A stretch of DNA of 64,000 nt from an uncultured bacterium (GTDB lineage: Bacteria; Bacillota; Clostridia; Lachnospirales; Lachnospiraceae): positions 80,853 to 144,852 of the forward strand of contig CANDBT010000006.1 of the NCBI GenBank assembly GCA_947383005.1, given 5' to 3'. Every line of letters starts with the position of its first letter. Within the stretch, counting starts at the first letter, position 1. Below are positions 1 through 8,260 of the stretch, piece after piece. The notes under the pieces are model-generated. The model made no database searches. It saw nothing but the letters and a program-made list of their open reading frames with translations, and was not told where the DNA came from. A program made the position numbers and the translations under genes.

Positions 1-2981
1 TTGTCAGCAGCAATGGGACAAAATATGATCCTGCTTACGATCCCTATATTTGGGATGAAGATATACAAGATTATGATGAGGATAGCGAAGAATACGCGGA
101 TTTGATCAAAACCTTAGCGAGTCCATCCGATTTTGGCAGTTGGCTAGGGGGGAAACTGGCGAGTCCGGCCAATATGGCTTCGGCATCAAATGCGGATCAG
201 GGCGGCGAAACCGTAGTTTTTACGGAGGCCGGACCGTTCCTTGCGCCAGTATCCGCCGATTCGGCTCGCCGGCAGATGAAGGCGGGAATACCGGCAGGGG
301 AAGATTCTGCCGACGGAAGCGGATTGATCCTCAATAAAACGGCTGAGGCGGATCAAGACAATGAGGGGGAATACCGTATCCGCCTGGAGGCTTATACTAC
401 AGGAAAAGGGATTTCTTCGGCAGAACCCTGTCCGGCAGACATCGTGCTGGTGCTGGATCAATCCAGCTCGATGGCTTATGATTTTGAGGGGGAATTTACG
501 TTTTTGCAGGAAGACCGCAGGCAGTATGCGATGAAACAAGCGGTAAGCCAATTTATCGAGCTGGTTAGCGAAAAATTCAATTGGTCGGCTACCGATCATC
601 GGATGGCAGTTGTGACGTTTGGAGAAAAAGCTTCTGTTTTAAGCAATTGGAATTTCGTGGATGAAGACGGGAAAGAAGCCCTTTTGGATGCCGTCAGCAG
701 CCTGGATGATTTGCCTTCGGGCGCGTCGGATCTTGCTGCCGATATCGAAGAGGCGGGGAACCTGATGGACGGTGGTTATCGCTATATTGGCAGCCATACG
801 GCCAGGCAGAAAGCCGTGATTGTATTTACGGACAGCGTGCCGACGGCTGCGTCCGGTTTCGATACGGAGATGGCCGATGAGGCAATCCAAGGCGCAAAAA
901 AGCTGAAGGACGGCGGAGTGGCTGTTTATTCGGTAGGAATTTTCCACGGGGCAAACCCGGATGAATTATATGGAGACGCATGGAGACGCCAGGAACCGTT
1001 CCCGCATACCTTATGCACAGGGGAGGTGGGAAGCTGCTGGGGAGGTTCCTGGGTGTCAGTTCTGTTTGAGCGGAATGATTTCCCGGGAATCGATATAGCG
1101 GCAGGCAACCGTTTTTTAAACTATTTGTCGACGAATTCCCATGACGCGGAAGAAACCGGCGTCATCAGGGATCTGATGATGAAGGCGCCGGGATTTGGAA
1201 TTGCCGGCCCGGGATATACCATAACAAAGAATTATCCTTGTGAAAATAATGGTTATTATCTGACGGCTGACGGTCAGGATTCCCTGGAGGACATATTTAC
1301 GTCAATCAGCCAAAATATTTCTGTTGCGGATATTGTCCTGGGGACGGAGACGGCAGTAGAAGACAGGATTTCTCCTTATTTTGAGTTTGCCGATATTCAT
1401 GATATTTCGGTGACGACGGCAGACTATCAGGGAGACGGCAGGTTTGGAGAAGCATCAGACGCATTACCTGGAGAATTTCAAGTAGATATAAGGGCAGAGG
1501 AGGGGAGGCAGAGCCTGTCGGTAACGGGGTTTGATTTCGATAAATATTATGTCGCGGAAGAACCCCGGGAGGTTGGCGGGGAGCTTGTAAGAGGAAAGAA
1601 GCTGGTCATCGAATTCAATATAAAACCGAGGGAGGGCTTCCTGGGAGGGAACGGAGTTCCCACTAATGGAGGAGAATCCGGAGCATATGACAGAAAAGAT
1701 GGACGGGATATCCGGATTGGAGGATTTTCAATCCCGGAAGTGGATGTTCCTATTCCTGAGTTGATGATAGAAGCTTTGCCCAAAAATGTGTACCTGGAGG
1801 GAAGAATGAGCGAGGCTGATTATCGGGAAGGGGTATTGGTCAAATGCGGCGACACGGTAATTCTCGGAGAAGGGAAAGAAGAGCTGGAAGAGTGGCAGTC
1901 GGCTTACGTAAAGCTTCCGGATATTTCGGATATCGCTGTCAATTACCCGACGGGGAGCCTGTTGGACGATACGGGATATACCTTGTCTTATACGTTATTT
2001 CCCAAGAAGGCAGGTTCGGTTGCTTCATCGGAAACGGCTGTGAGCGAAACGGCGGATATTCTTGTCTATAAGCCGGTGATGCTTTTTGGGGATGGGGAGA
2101 TTTTCTATGGGGAAGAGCTGGCAGATGGTTATGGCTATGACGCTGACAAAGACCCTGTTGTATCCTGGGAGCATGAGGGGAAGGCTAAAACGGACAGCAC
2201 GGTCATGGCTTGCCGGGAACCACGGTTTTCTTTTACTTACCGTTATGACTCATCGAAGGTGGCCGGCGGGAAGGTAAATACCAAGGTTGTCCTTCCGGTG
2301 AAGGTGGAGGCAGTTGTGGCAGATTGGCAGCCCGGTGAAGGAAAGACAGCCGGGGCGGACCCGCACCCTGATGAGAGCGGGGAGAATCTGATAAGCCATG
2401 TGATTTTTGCCCACAGGGATTGTATGGGTACCGGATTCAAGGAAATGGATGCATATCCCGGATACCATTTCCTGCTCCATGTTAAGACCGGGTCGCTTAC
2501 GGTTAAAAAAGTGATAGAAGATGACATCGGGAAAGGAGAACCTTTTGTATTTACGGTTAAAAAGGATGGCATACCCTATACCCAATGTACGGTTTTAGGA
2601 AACGGCATGGTGACGATATCCGAATTGCCTTTGGGAAATTACGAGATTGAAGAGGAGACAAATAGAGGTACGCTGGCCTGGCGGTACGGCGCCCCGGAAT
2701 ATGGGGATTTCGCCGCTCAGGCAGATTTGACCAAAGATAATCCTGCTCTTATTTTCACCTGTACAAACAGAATAGAAAATCGTCGGTGGCTGAACGGCAG
2801 CGACAGGACAATTCATGAAAGGCAGCCGGAGAAAACGCCTTACAGCCCGTTGGCCAGCGGTTTTTTGCGGAGAGAGGGAATACCGGGAGGAAAAGAGGAG
2901 TGGCTGAAGAAATTTGATGATCCGGATATGAGGCTGTATGGTGAAGGAATGAGAAATAAAACCGTGGGAGGTGACCGGTGA
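1..2981 (+). CDS. von Willebrand factor A domain surface protein (5' end outside window)
   Basis: The reading frame is open from the first bases of the window (codons from base 3), so the gene starts upstream; a TTG at 102 is only an internal codon. The visible part is about 990 residues. A VWA domain begins with ADIVLVLDQSSSMAY, whose DQSSS is the metal-binding MIDAS motif, and continues through VVTFGEKA and KAVIVFTDS. Near the C terminus a SpaA/DUF5979-like beta-sandwich is suggested by GSLTVKKVIEDDIGKGEPF and by ELPLGNYEIEEETN. No LPXTG motif or C-terminal membrane anchor is visible; the protein ends in a charged tail. It overlaps the next gene by one base at its stop. I infer a secreted or wall-associated adhesin or pilus-tip-like protein acting with the next two genes. 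The VWA domain is clear; the ligand is unknown. Confidence 0.85.
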   Translation, partial: VSSNGTKYDPAYDPYIWDEDIQDYDEDSEEYADLIKTLASPSDFGSWLGGKLASPANMASASNADQGGETVVFTEAGPFLAPVSADSARRQMKAGIPAGEDSADGSGLILNKTAEADQDNEGEYRIRLEAYTTGKGISSAEPCPADIVLVLDQSSSMAYDFEGEFTFLQEDRRQYAMKQAVSQFIELVSEKFNWSATDHRMAVVTFGEKASVLSNWNFVDEDGKEALLDAVSSLDDLPSGASDLAADIEEAGNLMDGGYRYIGSHTARQKAVIVFTDSVPTAASGFDTEMADEAIQGAKKLKDGGVAVYSVGIFHGANPDELYGDAWRRQEPFPHTLCTGEVGSCWGGSWVSVLFERNDFPGIDIAAGNRFLNYLSTNSHDAEETGVIRDLMMKAPGFGIAGPGYTITKNYPCENNGYYLTADGQDSLEDIFTSISQNISVADIVLGTETAVEDRISPYFEFADIHDISVTTADYQGDGRFGEASDALPGEFQVDIRAEEGRQSLSVTGFDFDKYYVAEEPREVGGELVRGKKLVIEFNIKPREGFLGGNGVPTNGGESGAYDRKDGRDIRIGGFSIPEVDVPIPELMIEALPKNVYLEGRMSEADYREGVLVKCGDTVILGEGKEELEEWQSAYVKLPDISDIAVNYPTGSLLDDTGYTLSYTLFPKKAGSVASSETAVSETADILVYKPVMLFGDGEIFYGEELADGYGYDADKDPVVSWEHEGKAKTDSTVMACREPRFSFTYRYDSSKVAGGKVNTKVVLPVKVEAVVADWQPGEGKTAGADPHPDESGENLISHVIFAHRDCMGTGFKEMDAYPGYHFLLHVKTGSLTVKKVIEDDIGKGEPFVFTVKKDGIPYTQCTVLGNGMVTISELPLGNYEIEEETNRGTLAWRYGAPEYGDFAAQADLTKDNPALIFTCTNRIENRRWLNGSDRTIHERQPEKTPYSPLASGFLRREGIPGGKEEWLKKFDDPDMRLYGEGMRNKTVGGDR

Positions 2982-3577
2982 TGGATGGGAAAAAAAGGGG
3001 TTTTGTTTTGATCACCAGTTTGCTGGCCGTATTTCTGCGTACGGCCGGAACGACAACGGCTTTTCTCGTTACCAGGAGCGAGTCCATCGAAAATCGCTTT
3101 CAGGCCGCAATAGTGGCCTGTGAAGTGGAGGAAGAATTTGACGGAGAGGAAAAAACCAGCATTGTTGTAAAAAATACCGGTACGGCTACCGCTTACGTGA
3201 GGGTGAAACTGGTGAGTTACCGGATCAATGACAGGGGTGAGCATATCGGAGGTATGGCGGAAGTCCCGGCATTTTTGCCGGGGACAGGCTGGCGGGCTGA
3301 CGAGAGAGGTTATTATTATTACCGCTATCCGCTCGCTCCGTCAGAGAGTGAAGAAAACTCGGAAACAACCGGCAATTTGATAGCTCCGCCTGGTAAGATG
3401 GTTTTGAAATTATTTCCGGAGGAAGACGGGGGCGGCAGACAGGTGGTTGAAGTTATTGCCGAAGCAATTCAGAGCAGCCCTATGGACGCGGTAAAAGATG
3501 CGTGGCCGGAAGAAATTATTGATTGGCTGTCTGCGGATATGCAGCAGGAAAAAGCGTCTGATGCTGATGGCATGTAG
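2981..3577 (+). CDS. SipW-dependent-type / TasA-like exported protein
   Basis: A protein of 198 residues. I chose the ATG at 2981, which overlaps the upstream stop and sits about 6 bases after GGGAGGTG; a GTG one codon earlier is also possible. The N terminus has a hydrophobic stretch followed by GTTTAFLVTRSESIENRF, which resembles the GxTxAyfT...NxF signal of substrates of the special signal peptidase SipW (TasA, camelysin and related proteins). The body contains VVKNTGTATAYVRVKLVSY, a beta-strand pattern common in that group. No wall anchor is present. Its place between a VWA protein and an LPXTG protein suggests a subunit of a surface fibre or matrix complex. A SipW gene is expected upstream but is not visible in this window. 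Family placement rests on the signal region and is moderately sure. Confidence 0.65.
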   Translation: MDGKKRGFVLITSLLAVFLRTAGTTTAFLVTRSESIENRFQAAIVACEVEEEFDGEEKTSIVVKNTGTATAYVRVKLVSYRINDRGEHIGGMAEVPAFLPGTGWRADERGYYYYRYPLAPSESEENSETTGNLIAPPGKMVLKLFPEEDGGGRQVVEVIAEAIQSSPMDAVKDAWPEEIIDWLSADMQQEKASDADGM

Positions 3578-3588
3578 GAGGTGCGGGG

Positions 3589-4404
3589 ATGGAAAAAAAG
3601 AAAAAAGAGTTTGCGGCTTTTGTCCTCGCCTGGCTGTTTGCGGCGCTGGCAGTATTGCCGGTTCATGCGGCAAGCAGTACCGTGTCCTATGAAGGGGGCG
3701 CGGAGCAGTTTGTCCTTATTCCGTCAGACGGGAATCTGTTCCCTGATTTTGCGGGAGTGATGCCGGGGGACAGTTTGACTCAGGTCATTACGGTGCGCAA
3801 CGGAGCAAGAGCCGACGGCGGGGTGAAGCAGTATCTGCGAGGAGAGAGTACGGATGAGACAGTGGAAGGCTTTTTAGAGCAGATGACGCTGGTTGTCCGG
3901 CAAGGGAATACGGTTTTGTCTGAGGATACGGCAGAAAAGACAGCAGGTCTTACGGAAAACGTCCTTTTAGGGCATTTTACCAATAAGGGGGAAATTACCC
4001 TGGAGGTAACTTTGCATATCCCTATTGAGATGGATAACCGTTTTCAGGAAGCGGCGGGGAAGCTGACATGGGTATTTACCGCGGAGGAGCTGGATGCCGG
4101 AAGGAATCCTTCAGGAGGCGGAGGAAGCTCCGGCGGCGGGAACGGTTCCGGTTCCGGATCGCCCGGCAATGGAACCGTGGAGATAGGCGAGGGGACTACG
4201 CCGCTGACGGGCAATCTTCCTGATGTGATATCCCAGATAATCCCGGAGACGATCCGGGATGCGCTGGCGCCTTTGGCGGCGCTGCCGCGGACCGGCGATG
4301 GGTTGAATACAGGGTTGTGGGCTTTTTTGGCAATCGTTTCCGTCTGTGCTTTGGCCGGATTGGTGATCGTGAGAAAGCGGATGAGGAAAAACAGCAATAG
4401 ATAG
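3589..4404 (+). CDS. LPXTG-type cell-wall-anchored protein
   Basis: A protein of 271 residues with a strong GGAGG site before the ATG. Residues 1-28 form a classical signal peptide ending in VHAAS. The middle part (GVMPGDSLTQVITVRNGA) resembles the folded region of SipW-linked exported proteins. A Gly/Ser-rich spacer follows at about residues 175-200. The C terminus has the sortase motif LPRTGD, a hydrophobic helix (WAFLAIVSVCALAGLVIV) and the basic tail RKRMRKNSNR, so the protein should be covalently attached to peptidoglycan. It is the only one of the three surface genes seen here that carries an anchor, which suggests it tethers the other two. The exact function is unknown. A hairpin terminator follows at 4460-4496. 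Confidence 0.8.
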   Translation: MEKKKKEFAAFVLAWLFAALAVLPVHAASSTVSYEGGAEQFVLIPSDGNLFPDFAGVMPGDSLTQVITVRNGARADGGVKQYLRGESTDETVEGFLEQMTLVVRQGNTVLSEDTAEKTAGLTENVLLGHFTNKGEITLEVTLHIPIEMDNRFQEAAGKLTWVFTAEELDAGRNPSGGGGSSGGGNGSGSGSPGNGTVEIGEGTTPLTGNLPDVISQIIPETIRDALAPLAALPRTGDGLNTGLWAFLAIVSVCALAGLVIVRKRMRKNSNR

Positions 4405-4459
4405 AGAAAAAAGTTGTAAAGACAGTGGCGAGAGAGGATTTTGAAGAGGGAAAAGGCAT

Positions 4460-4496
4460 CAGGCAGGCAGTTCCGTTAAGGAGCGCCTGCCTGTTT
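4460..4496 (+). terminator. Probable rho-independent terminator of the surface locus
   Basis: CAGGCAGGC (4460-4468) pairs with GCCTGCCTG (4485-4493) across a 16-base loop, followed by TTT. The T tract is short, so termination efficiency is uncertain. Confidence 0.55.
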
Positions 4497-4554
4497 GGCA
4501 ATCGGAACGGACGAATGAACAATAACCCTCCCGTGGAAAAGAACGGAAGAAATA

Positions 4555-4583
4555 TTGAAATATGCTTTTGAAAATGATATAAT
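4555..4583 (+). promoter_or_regulatory. Sigma-A-type promoter for the luxS operon
   Basis: TTGAAA at 4555-4560, a 17-base spacer and TATAAT at 4578-4583 form a near-consensus promoter about 80 bases before the ATG at 4664. It would drive the co-directional, tightly spaced run from 4664 to 8260. Confidence 0.75.
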
Positions 4584-4663
4584 TTTTTACATCATGAAAA
4601 AAAAGATGGGCAATCGTTCATCGTTCGGATTGCTGTAAAATTTAGCAGATTTAAGGAGGAAAA

Positions 4664-5419
4664 ATGAATCGCTCAGGCAGACTAAAGATTTTTGTGGTTG
4701 TCATATCTATAGTTGCGGCTGTGATTTTGGCGGCTATCGTATTCGGTGCGTTTTTTTTATGGCGCAGCGGGAATGATATTGACGGACAACGGCTGTTAGA
4801 AGATTATTTTGAGGAAAATACGGGATATACTTTCCATGAGGAACAGTATCAGGAATGTTACCGCTACGCGATTAATGATATGGTCAGACAGCTTTCCGGA
4901 AAGATGGTTTATTTGCTGGAGTCGGCAGGGCTTAGCGCCGACGGGGTTGATACTGATGAGATTGCGGAATTGGCTGGTGATAAGATATCCGGTTATTTTT
5001 CTCGTTCGGATAATCAAATTACTCTGGTTGATGCGGTGCTTTCCCGTTCTTCCGCTAAAGTCGGGAAGATCAAAAGGAATGGCGATACGGCCACGGCAGA
5101 AGTGACGGTGACATCTGTGGATATCACGGATGTGAACCGCATGCTGATCGATGATAGCGTCAGTGTACAGAAATTTGCAGTTCTGGCGGCTCAGCTGGTT
5201 CTGGAAAGAACCCCCGGCGTTGGCGTCGAATGGATTAAAAATCTTATCAAAGGGGATCTCTCCTTTGTATTGGATGGTTTTGTGGAAAACGCAAAAAAGA
5301 CGAAGTGCGAGAAGAGCTATGTCGGCCAGGTGGAATTTCAGTATCATAAGGATACTGGAGAGTGGAGCATCTGTTCTATAGACGAGGGGTTATTGAAGGC
5401 ATATTACGGAATGGATTAA
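4664..5419 (+). CDS. Membrane-anchored protein of unknown function
   Basis: A protein of 251 residues with AAGGAGG just upstream of the ATG. An N-terminal basic patch (MNRSGRLK) and one hydrophobic helix at about residues 9-33 suggest a type II membrane anchor with an extracellular domain of about 215 residues. That domain is mostly helical, with no cysteine cluster or catalytic motif I recognise; the segment DGFVENAKKTKCEKSYVGQV is like small extracellular domains in hypothetical Lachnospiraceae proteins. It is the first gene after a strong promoter and lies 11 bases before luxS, so it is probably transcribed with luxS. I cannot assign a function. Confidence 0.75.
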   Translation: MNRSGRLKIFVVVISIVAAVILAAIVFGAFFLWRSGNDIDGQRLLEDYFEENTGYTFHEEQYQECYRYAINDMVRQLSGKMVYLLESAGLSADGVDTDEIAELAGDKISGYFSRSDNQITLVDAVLSRSSAKVGKIKRNGDTATAEVTVTSVDITDVNRMLIDDSVSVQKFAVLAAQLVLERTPGVGVEWIKNLIKGDLSFVLDGFVENAKKTKCEKSYVGQVEFQYHKDTGEWSICSIDEGLLKAYYGMD

Positions 5420-5430
5420 AGGAGAAGAAA

Positions 5431-5913
5431 ATGGAGAAGATAACCAGTTTTACGATCAATCATTTGAAATTGCTGCCGGGAGTTTATGTGTCGCGCAGGG
5501 ACAAGGCAGGAGATACGACAGTTACTACGTTTGATATTCGGATGACGAGACCTAATTTTGAACCTGTGATGAATACGGCAGAAATCCATGCGATTGAACA
5601 TTTGGGGGCGACATTTCTCAGAAATCACAAGGATTTTGCGGATAAAGTGTTGTATTTTGGCCCTATGGGCTGCCGGACCGGTTTTTATTTGCTGCTGACG
5701 GGAGATTTCCAGTCGAAAGATATTGTCCCCCTGATGAGGGAAATGTTTTCCTTTATCCGGGATTTCGAAGGCGATGTGCCGGGAGCGTCTGCCAGGGATT
5801 GCGGCAATTATCTGGATATCAATTTGCCTATGGCCAAATATATTGCCGGGCGCTATCTTGAGGAAACATTGTCGGTGATTGACGAAAAAAGGTTGAATTA
5901 TCCGGAAGATTGA
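5431..5913 (+). CDS. luxS: S-ribosylhomocysteine lyase (autoinducer-2 synthase)
   Basis: A protein of 160 residues, the normal length for LuxS. I chose the ATG at 5431 with GGAGAAG just before it; longer frames from 5362 would extend into the upstream gene. The metal-binding signature is intact: HAIEHLGAT supplies two histidines and ARDCGNYLD the metal-ligand cysteine. The catalytic Cys is in MGCRTGFY. LuxS splits S-ribosylhomocysteine to homocysteine and DPD, the AI-2 precursor, in the cytoplasm during recycling of S-adenosylhomocysteine. The usual partner pfs/mtnN is not adjacent. The gene lies inside an operon of unrelated small genes. Confidence 0.97.
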   Translation: MEKITSFTINHLKLLPGVYVSRRDKAGDTTVTTFDIRMTRPNFEPVMNTAEIHAIEHLGATFLRNHKDFADKVLYFGPMGCRTGFYLLLTGDFQSKDIVPLMREMFSFIRDFEGDVPGASARDCGNYLDINLPMAKYIAGRYLEETLSVIDEKRLNYPED

Positions 5914-5932
5914 AACTGACAGGGAGGCAAAT

Positions 5933-6454
5933 ATGCACGATGATGTATATCAGATGTATCTGGATGAAATCCGCCTGATTCCTGCCTGTACGCTTAGGGA
6001 GGAACAGATACTCCCTCTTCAGGCAAAAGAAGGGGACGAGGAAGCCAGAAAGCGTCTTTTGGAAGGTATGTTGCATTATGCGGTGGAGCTGGCCGGAAAA
6101 TATAAAAACAGAGGGCTTTTGGCAGGAGATCTGGTACAGGAGGCCAATATGGGGCTGATTATGGCCGTGGACCGGTATGAAAGCGGAGATTTTCGCCAAT
6201 ATGCCAAAACAGTGATGACGGAATGCCTGGAAGCCGCTGTGGCTGAGCAGAAAAGGGAAGCGCAGGTATCGGAAGAATTGGTTGCCAGGGTTAATGTGCT
6301 GAAAGATATTTCGGCAATGATGGCGGAAGATTTGGGACGGGAAGCAAGCGTAGAGGAACTGGCGCAGAAGATGAAAATGACGGCAGATGAAATTAAAGAT
6401 ATTATGAAGTTGACTCTGGATGCCATGAGCGTCAGCCCTGATGCGGAGATTTGA
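5933..6454 (+). CDS. Short sigma-70-like protein (regions 2 and 3 only)
   Basis: A protein of 173 residues with GGGAGG before the ATG. Residues 1-110 resemble sigma region 1.2/2: MYLDEIRLIPACTLREEQ and LLAGDLVQEANMGLIMAVDRY are close to the region 2.1-2.2 core-binding motifs. Residues 125-165 (DISAMMAEDLGREASVEEL...) match the helical region 3 domain, where primary sigma factors read LGREPTPEEIA. Region 4, which binds the -35 element, is absent, and the protein ends at SPDAEI. Without region 4 it may use extended -10 promoters, act as an anti-sigma-like decoy, or work with another DNA-binding protein; this is inference. It sits between luxS and a phosphatase gene in a compact operon. Confidence 0.75.
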   Translation: MHDDVYQMYLDEIRLIPACTLREEQILPLQAKEGDEEARKRLLEGMLHYAVELAGKYKNRGLLAGDLVQEANMGLIMAVDRYESGDFRQYAKTVMTECLEAAVAEQKREAQVSEELVARVNVLKDISAMMAEDLGREASVEELAQKMKMTADEIKDIMKLTLDAMSVSPDAEI

Positions 6455-6457
6455 TCT

Positions 6458-7216
6458 ATGGCAAGGACAATAATTGTAGGCGATATCCATGGTTGCTATA
6501 AGGAACTGAAAAAACTTCTAAAAAAAGTAAGTTTCCATGAAGATGAAGATTGGCTGATAAGCCTGGGTGATTTAATGGATCGTGGCCGGCAATCTTATGA
6601 AGTGTTTGATTTTTTCCGCAGGCGAAAAATAAATATGAAGGAACGGTGTGTCATCATCCGGGGAAATCACGAGCAAATTATGTTGAATTGCGCAGAGGAT
6701 AAACAGATGCTTCCCTTGTGGAATCAAAACGGAGGCAGCGAAACCATCCGCTCTTTTAAGCAACATCATGATCGGGTGAAAGCTCATGTGGGATGGTTTA
6801 AGGCTAATACCCAACTGTATTTTGAAGCCGGCCAATATCAATGTGTGCACGCCGGGATAGAGAAAGAAAAGGTGTCGGACAATGACGAGGAAACGCTTCT
6901 GTGGGACCGGACGGCGCTGACAATGAATCGGTATCAGGGAAAGCTGACGATAATCGGCCATACGCCTATTTACGATCCGGTATATATGGACGGGAATGGG
7001 AAAGACGCGCAGGTTTTGCAGGAAGGAGCCAGATGCCGGCTGCCTCAAAAGGGTCTGATTGCTATTGATACCGGCTGTGTGTTTAAAGGCAGGCTGACGG
7101 CTATGGTCATTGAAAAAGATCAGTTTTATTTATCTTCCGTCCTTTCGGAAGAGGTTTCTGCCGGCCTTTTGCAGAAGTTTAGAAAAACGTCGTCAGAAAG
7201 GAAAAAAGAAGGATGA
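6458..7216 (+). CDS. Metallophosphoesterase, serine/threonine phosphatase type
   Basis: A protein of 252 residues beginning 3 bases after the sigma-like gene. The calcineurin-type metal site is complete: GDIHGCYKEL near the N terminus, GDLMDRG, then GNHE, a central histidine in CVHAGIE and GHTPI. This arrangement is typical of the PrpE/ApaH-like and PPP-type phosphatases. Possible substrates are phosphoserine or phosphothreonine proteins or dinucleoside polyphosphates; the sequence alone does not decide. Its stop overlaps the start of the next gene by four bases (ATGA), which points to translational coupling. Confidence 0.85.
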   Translation: MARTIIVGDIHGCYKELKKLLKKVSFHEDEDWLISLGDLMDRGRQSYEVFDFFRRRKINMKERCVIIRGNHEQIMLNCAEDKQMLPLWNQNGGSETIRSFKQHHDRVKAHVGWFKANTQLYFEAGQYQCVHAGIEKEKVSDNDEETLLWDRTALTMNRYQGKLTIIGHTPIYDPVYMDGNGKDAQVLQEGARCRLPQKGLIAIDTGCVFKGRLTAMVIEKDQFYLSSVLSEEVSAGLLQKFRKTSSERKKEG

Positions 7217-7779
7217 TTTATTATTTGATTGATTATGAAAATACCGGTGAAAATGGGTTGGAAGGTATTGAAGATTTGGAAAGCGGCGGCCGGGTAATTA
7301 TTTTTTACAGCGAGAATGCGGATAAGATGAGTTTTGATTTGCACCAGAGGCTTCGGGAGTGCAGGGCAGGCATTGAGTTTAAAAAAATAACGACGGGCAA
7401 GAAAAACGCGTTGGATTTCCAATTGGCGACATATCTGGGGTATTTGATTGCCAAGGACGGGGACAGCCAGTTTTGTATTGTCAGTAAAGACTTGGGTTAT
7501 GAAGTGCTGCTGGAATTTTGGAAGGAACAAGGCATTCAATTGATTGACGGTATTTTTGCACGGGAAAAGGAAACGGTTAAAAAATCCGGTAGTCCGCAAA
7601 ATAAACTGCAATCGCTTATTCCCGACGAAGAAGAACGGAAGGTGGCGGCAGATTGCCTAACCCGGTGCAAAACAAAACAGGAAATCAATAATATCCTGGT
7701 GAGGAAATTTGGCAGCGAGAAAGCCGGTGAGCTGTATAAGAAGATTAAGCCATTGATAAAAAACAAAAAGGGGAAGTAA
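7213..7779 (+). CDS. PIN/NYN-like nuclease-fold protein
   Basis: A protein of 188 residues coupled to the upstream phosphatase by an ATGA overlap. It begins YYLIDYENTGENGLEGI; the Asp of IDYEN is the first acidic residue of PIN-like (NYN) nuclease folds. Further acidic positions lie in KNALDFQLATYLG and in VSKDLGYE, where the second and third metal ligands of that fold are expected. About 70 C-terminal residues (from roughly 118) are basic and helical and may bind nucleic acid. I infer a small RNA-processing or RNA-decay enzyme. Proteins of this type are usually annotated only as hypothetical or PIN-domain proteins. Confidence 0.7.
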   Translation: MIYYLIDYENTGENGLEGIEDLESGGRVIIFYSENADKMSFDLHQRLRECRAGIEFKKITTGKKNALDFQLATYLGYLIAKDGDSQFCIVSKDLGYEVLLEFWKEQGIQLIDGIFAREKETVKKSGSPQNKLQSLIPDEEERKVAADCLTRCKTKQEINNILVRKFGSEKAGELYKKIKPLIKNKKGK

Positions 7780-7780
7780 C

Positions 7781-8260
7781 ATGGCCAGATTAAGCACCTT
7801 ATGTTATTTGGAACAAGAGGGGAAGTATCTGATGCTCCATCGGACGGTAAAAAAGGATGACGTAAATAAAGATAAGTGGATTGGTGTGGGCGGTCATTTT
7901 GAGGCAGATGAGAGCCCGGAGGAATGCCTGCTGCGCGAGGTGAAGGAAGAGACGGGATATACGCTTACTTCTTACCGGTACCGTGGAATGGTAACTTTTG
8001 TTTCCGGAGACGGCGTGACGGAGTATATGTCTTTGTTTACCGCAGACGGATTTATCGGTGAACCTGTGGCTTGTGATGAGGGGGAACTGGCGTGGATAGA
8101 TAAAGGGGAGGTGGAGAATCTCAATATCTGGGAGGGGGATAAGATATTTTTTCGTTTGCTCAGGGAGAGGCAGGATTTCTTCTCCCTGAAACTGGTATAT
8201 GACGGCGAAGGAGGGCTGTCGTATGCTGCGTTGGACGGAAAGCCTGTTACTTTTGATTGA
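7781..8260 (+). CDS. NUDIX hydrolase (MutT / 8-oxo-dGTP diphosphatase-like)
   Basis: A protein of 159 residues starting one base after the previous stop. The Nudix box is complete: GGHFEADESPEECLLREV followed by KEETGYTL, fitting Gx5Ex7REUxEExGU. The short length and the N-terminal LCYLEQEGKYLMLHRT resemble MutT-type 8-oxo-dGTP diphosphatases, which clean oxidised nucleotides, though many Nudix specificities share this shape. It is the last gene of the operon. Its 3' end overlaps the convergent YihY-family gene by 14 bases. Confidence 0.9.
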   Translation: MARLSTLCYLEQEGKYLMLHRTVKKDDVNKDKWIGVGGHFEADESPEECLLREVKEETGYTLTSYRYRGMVTFVSGDGVTEYMSLFTADGFIGEPVACDEGELAWIDKGEVENLNIWEGDKIFFRLLRERQDFFSLKLVYDGEGGLSYAALDGKPVTFD

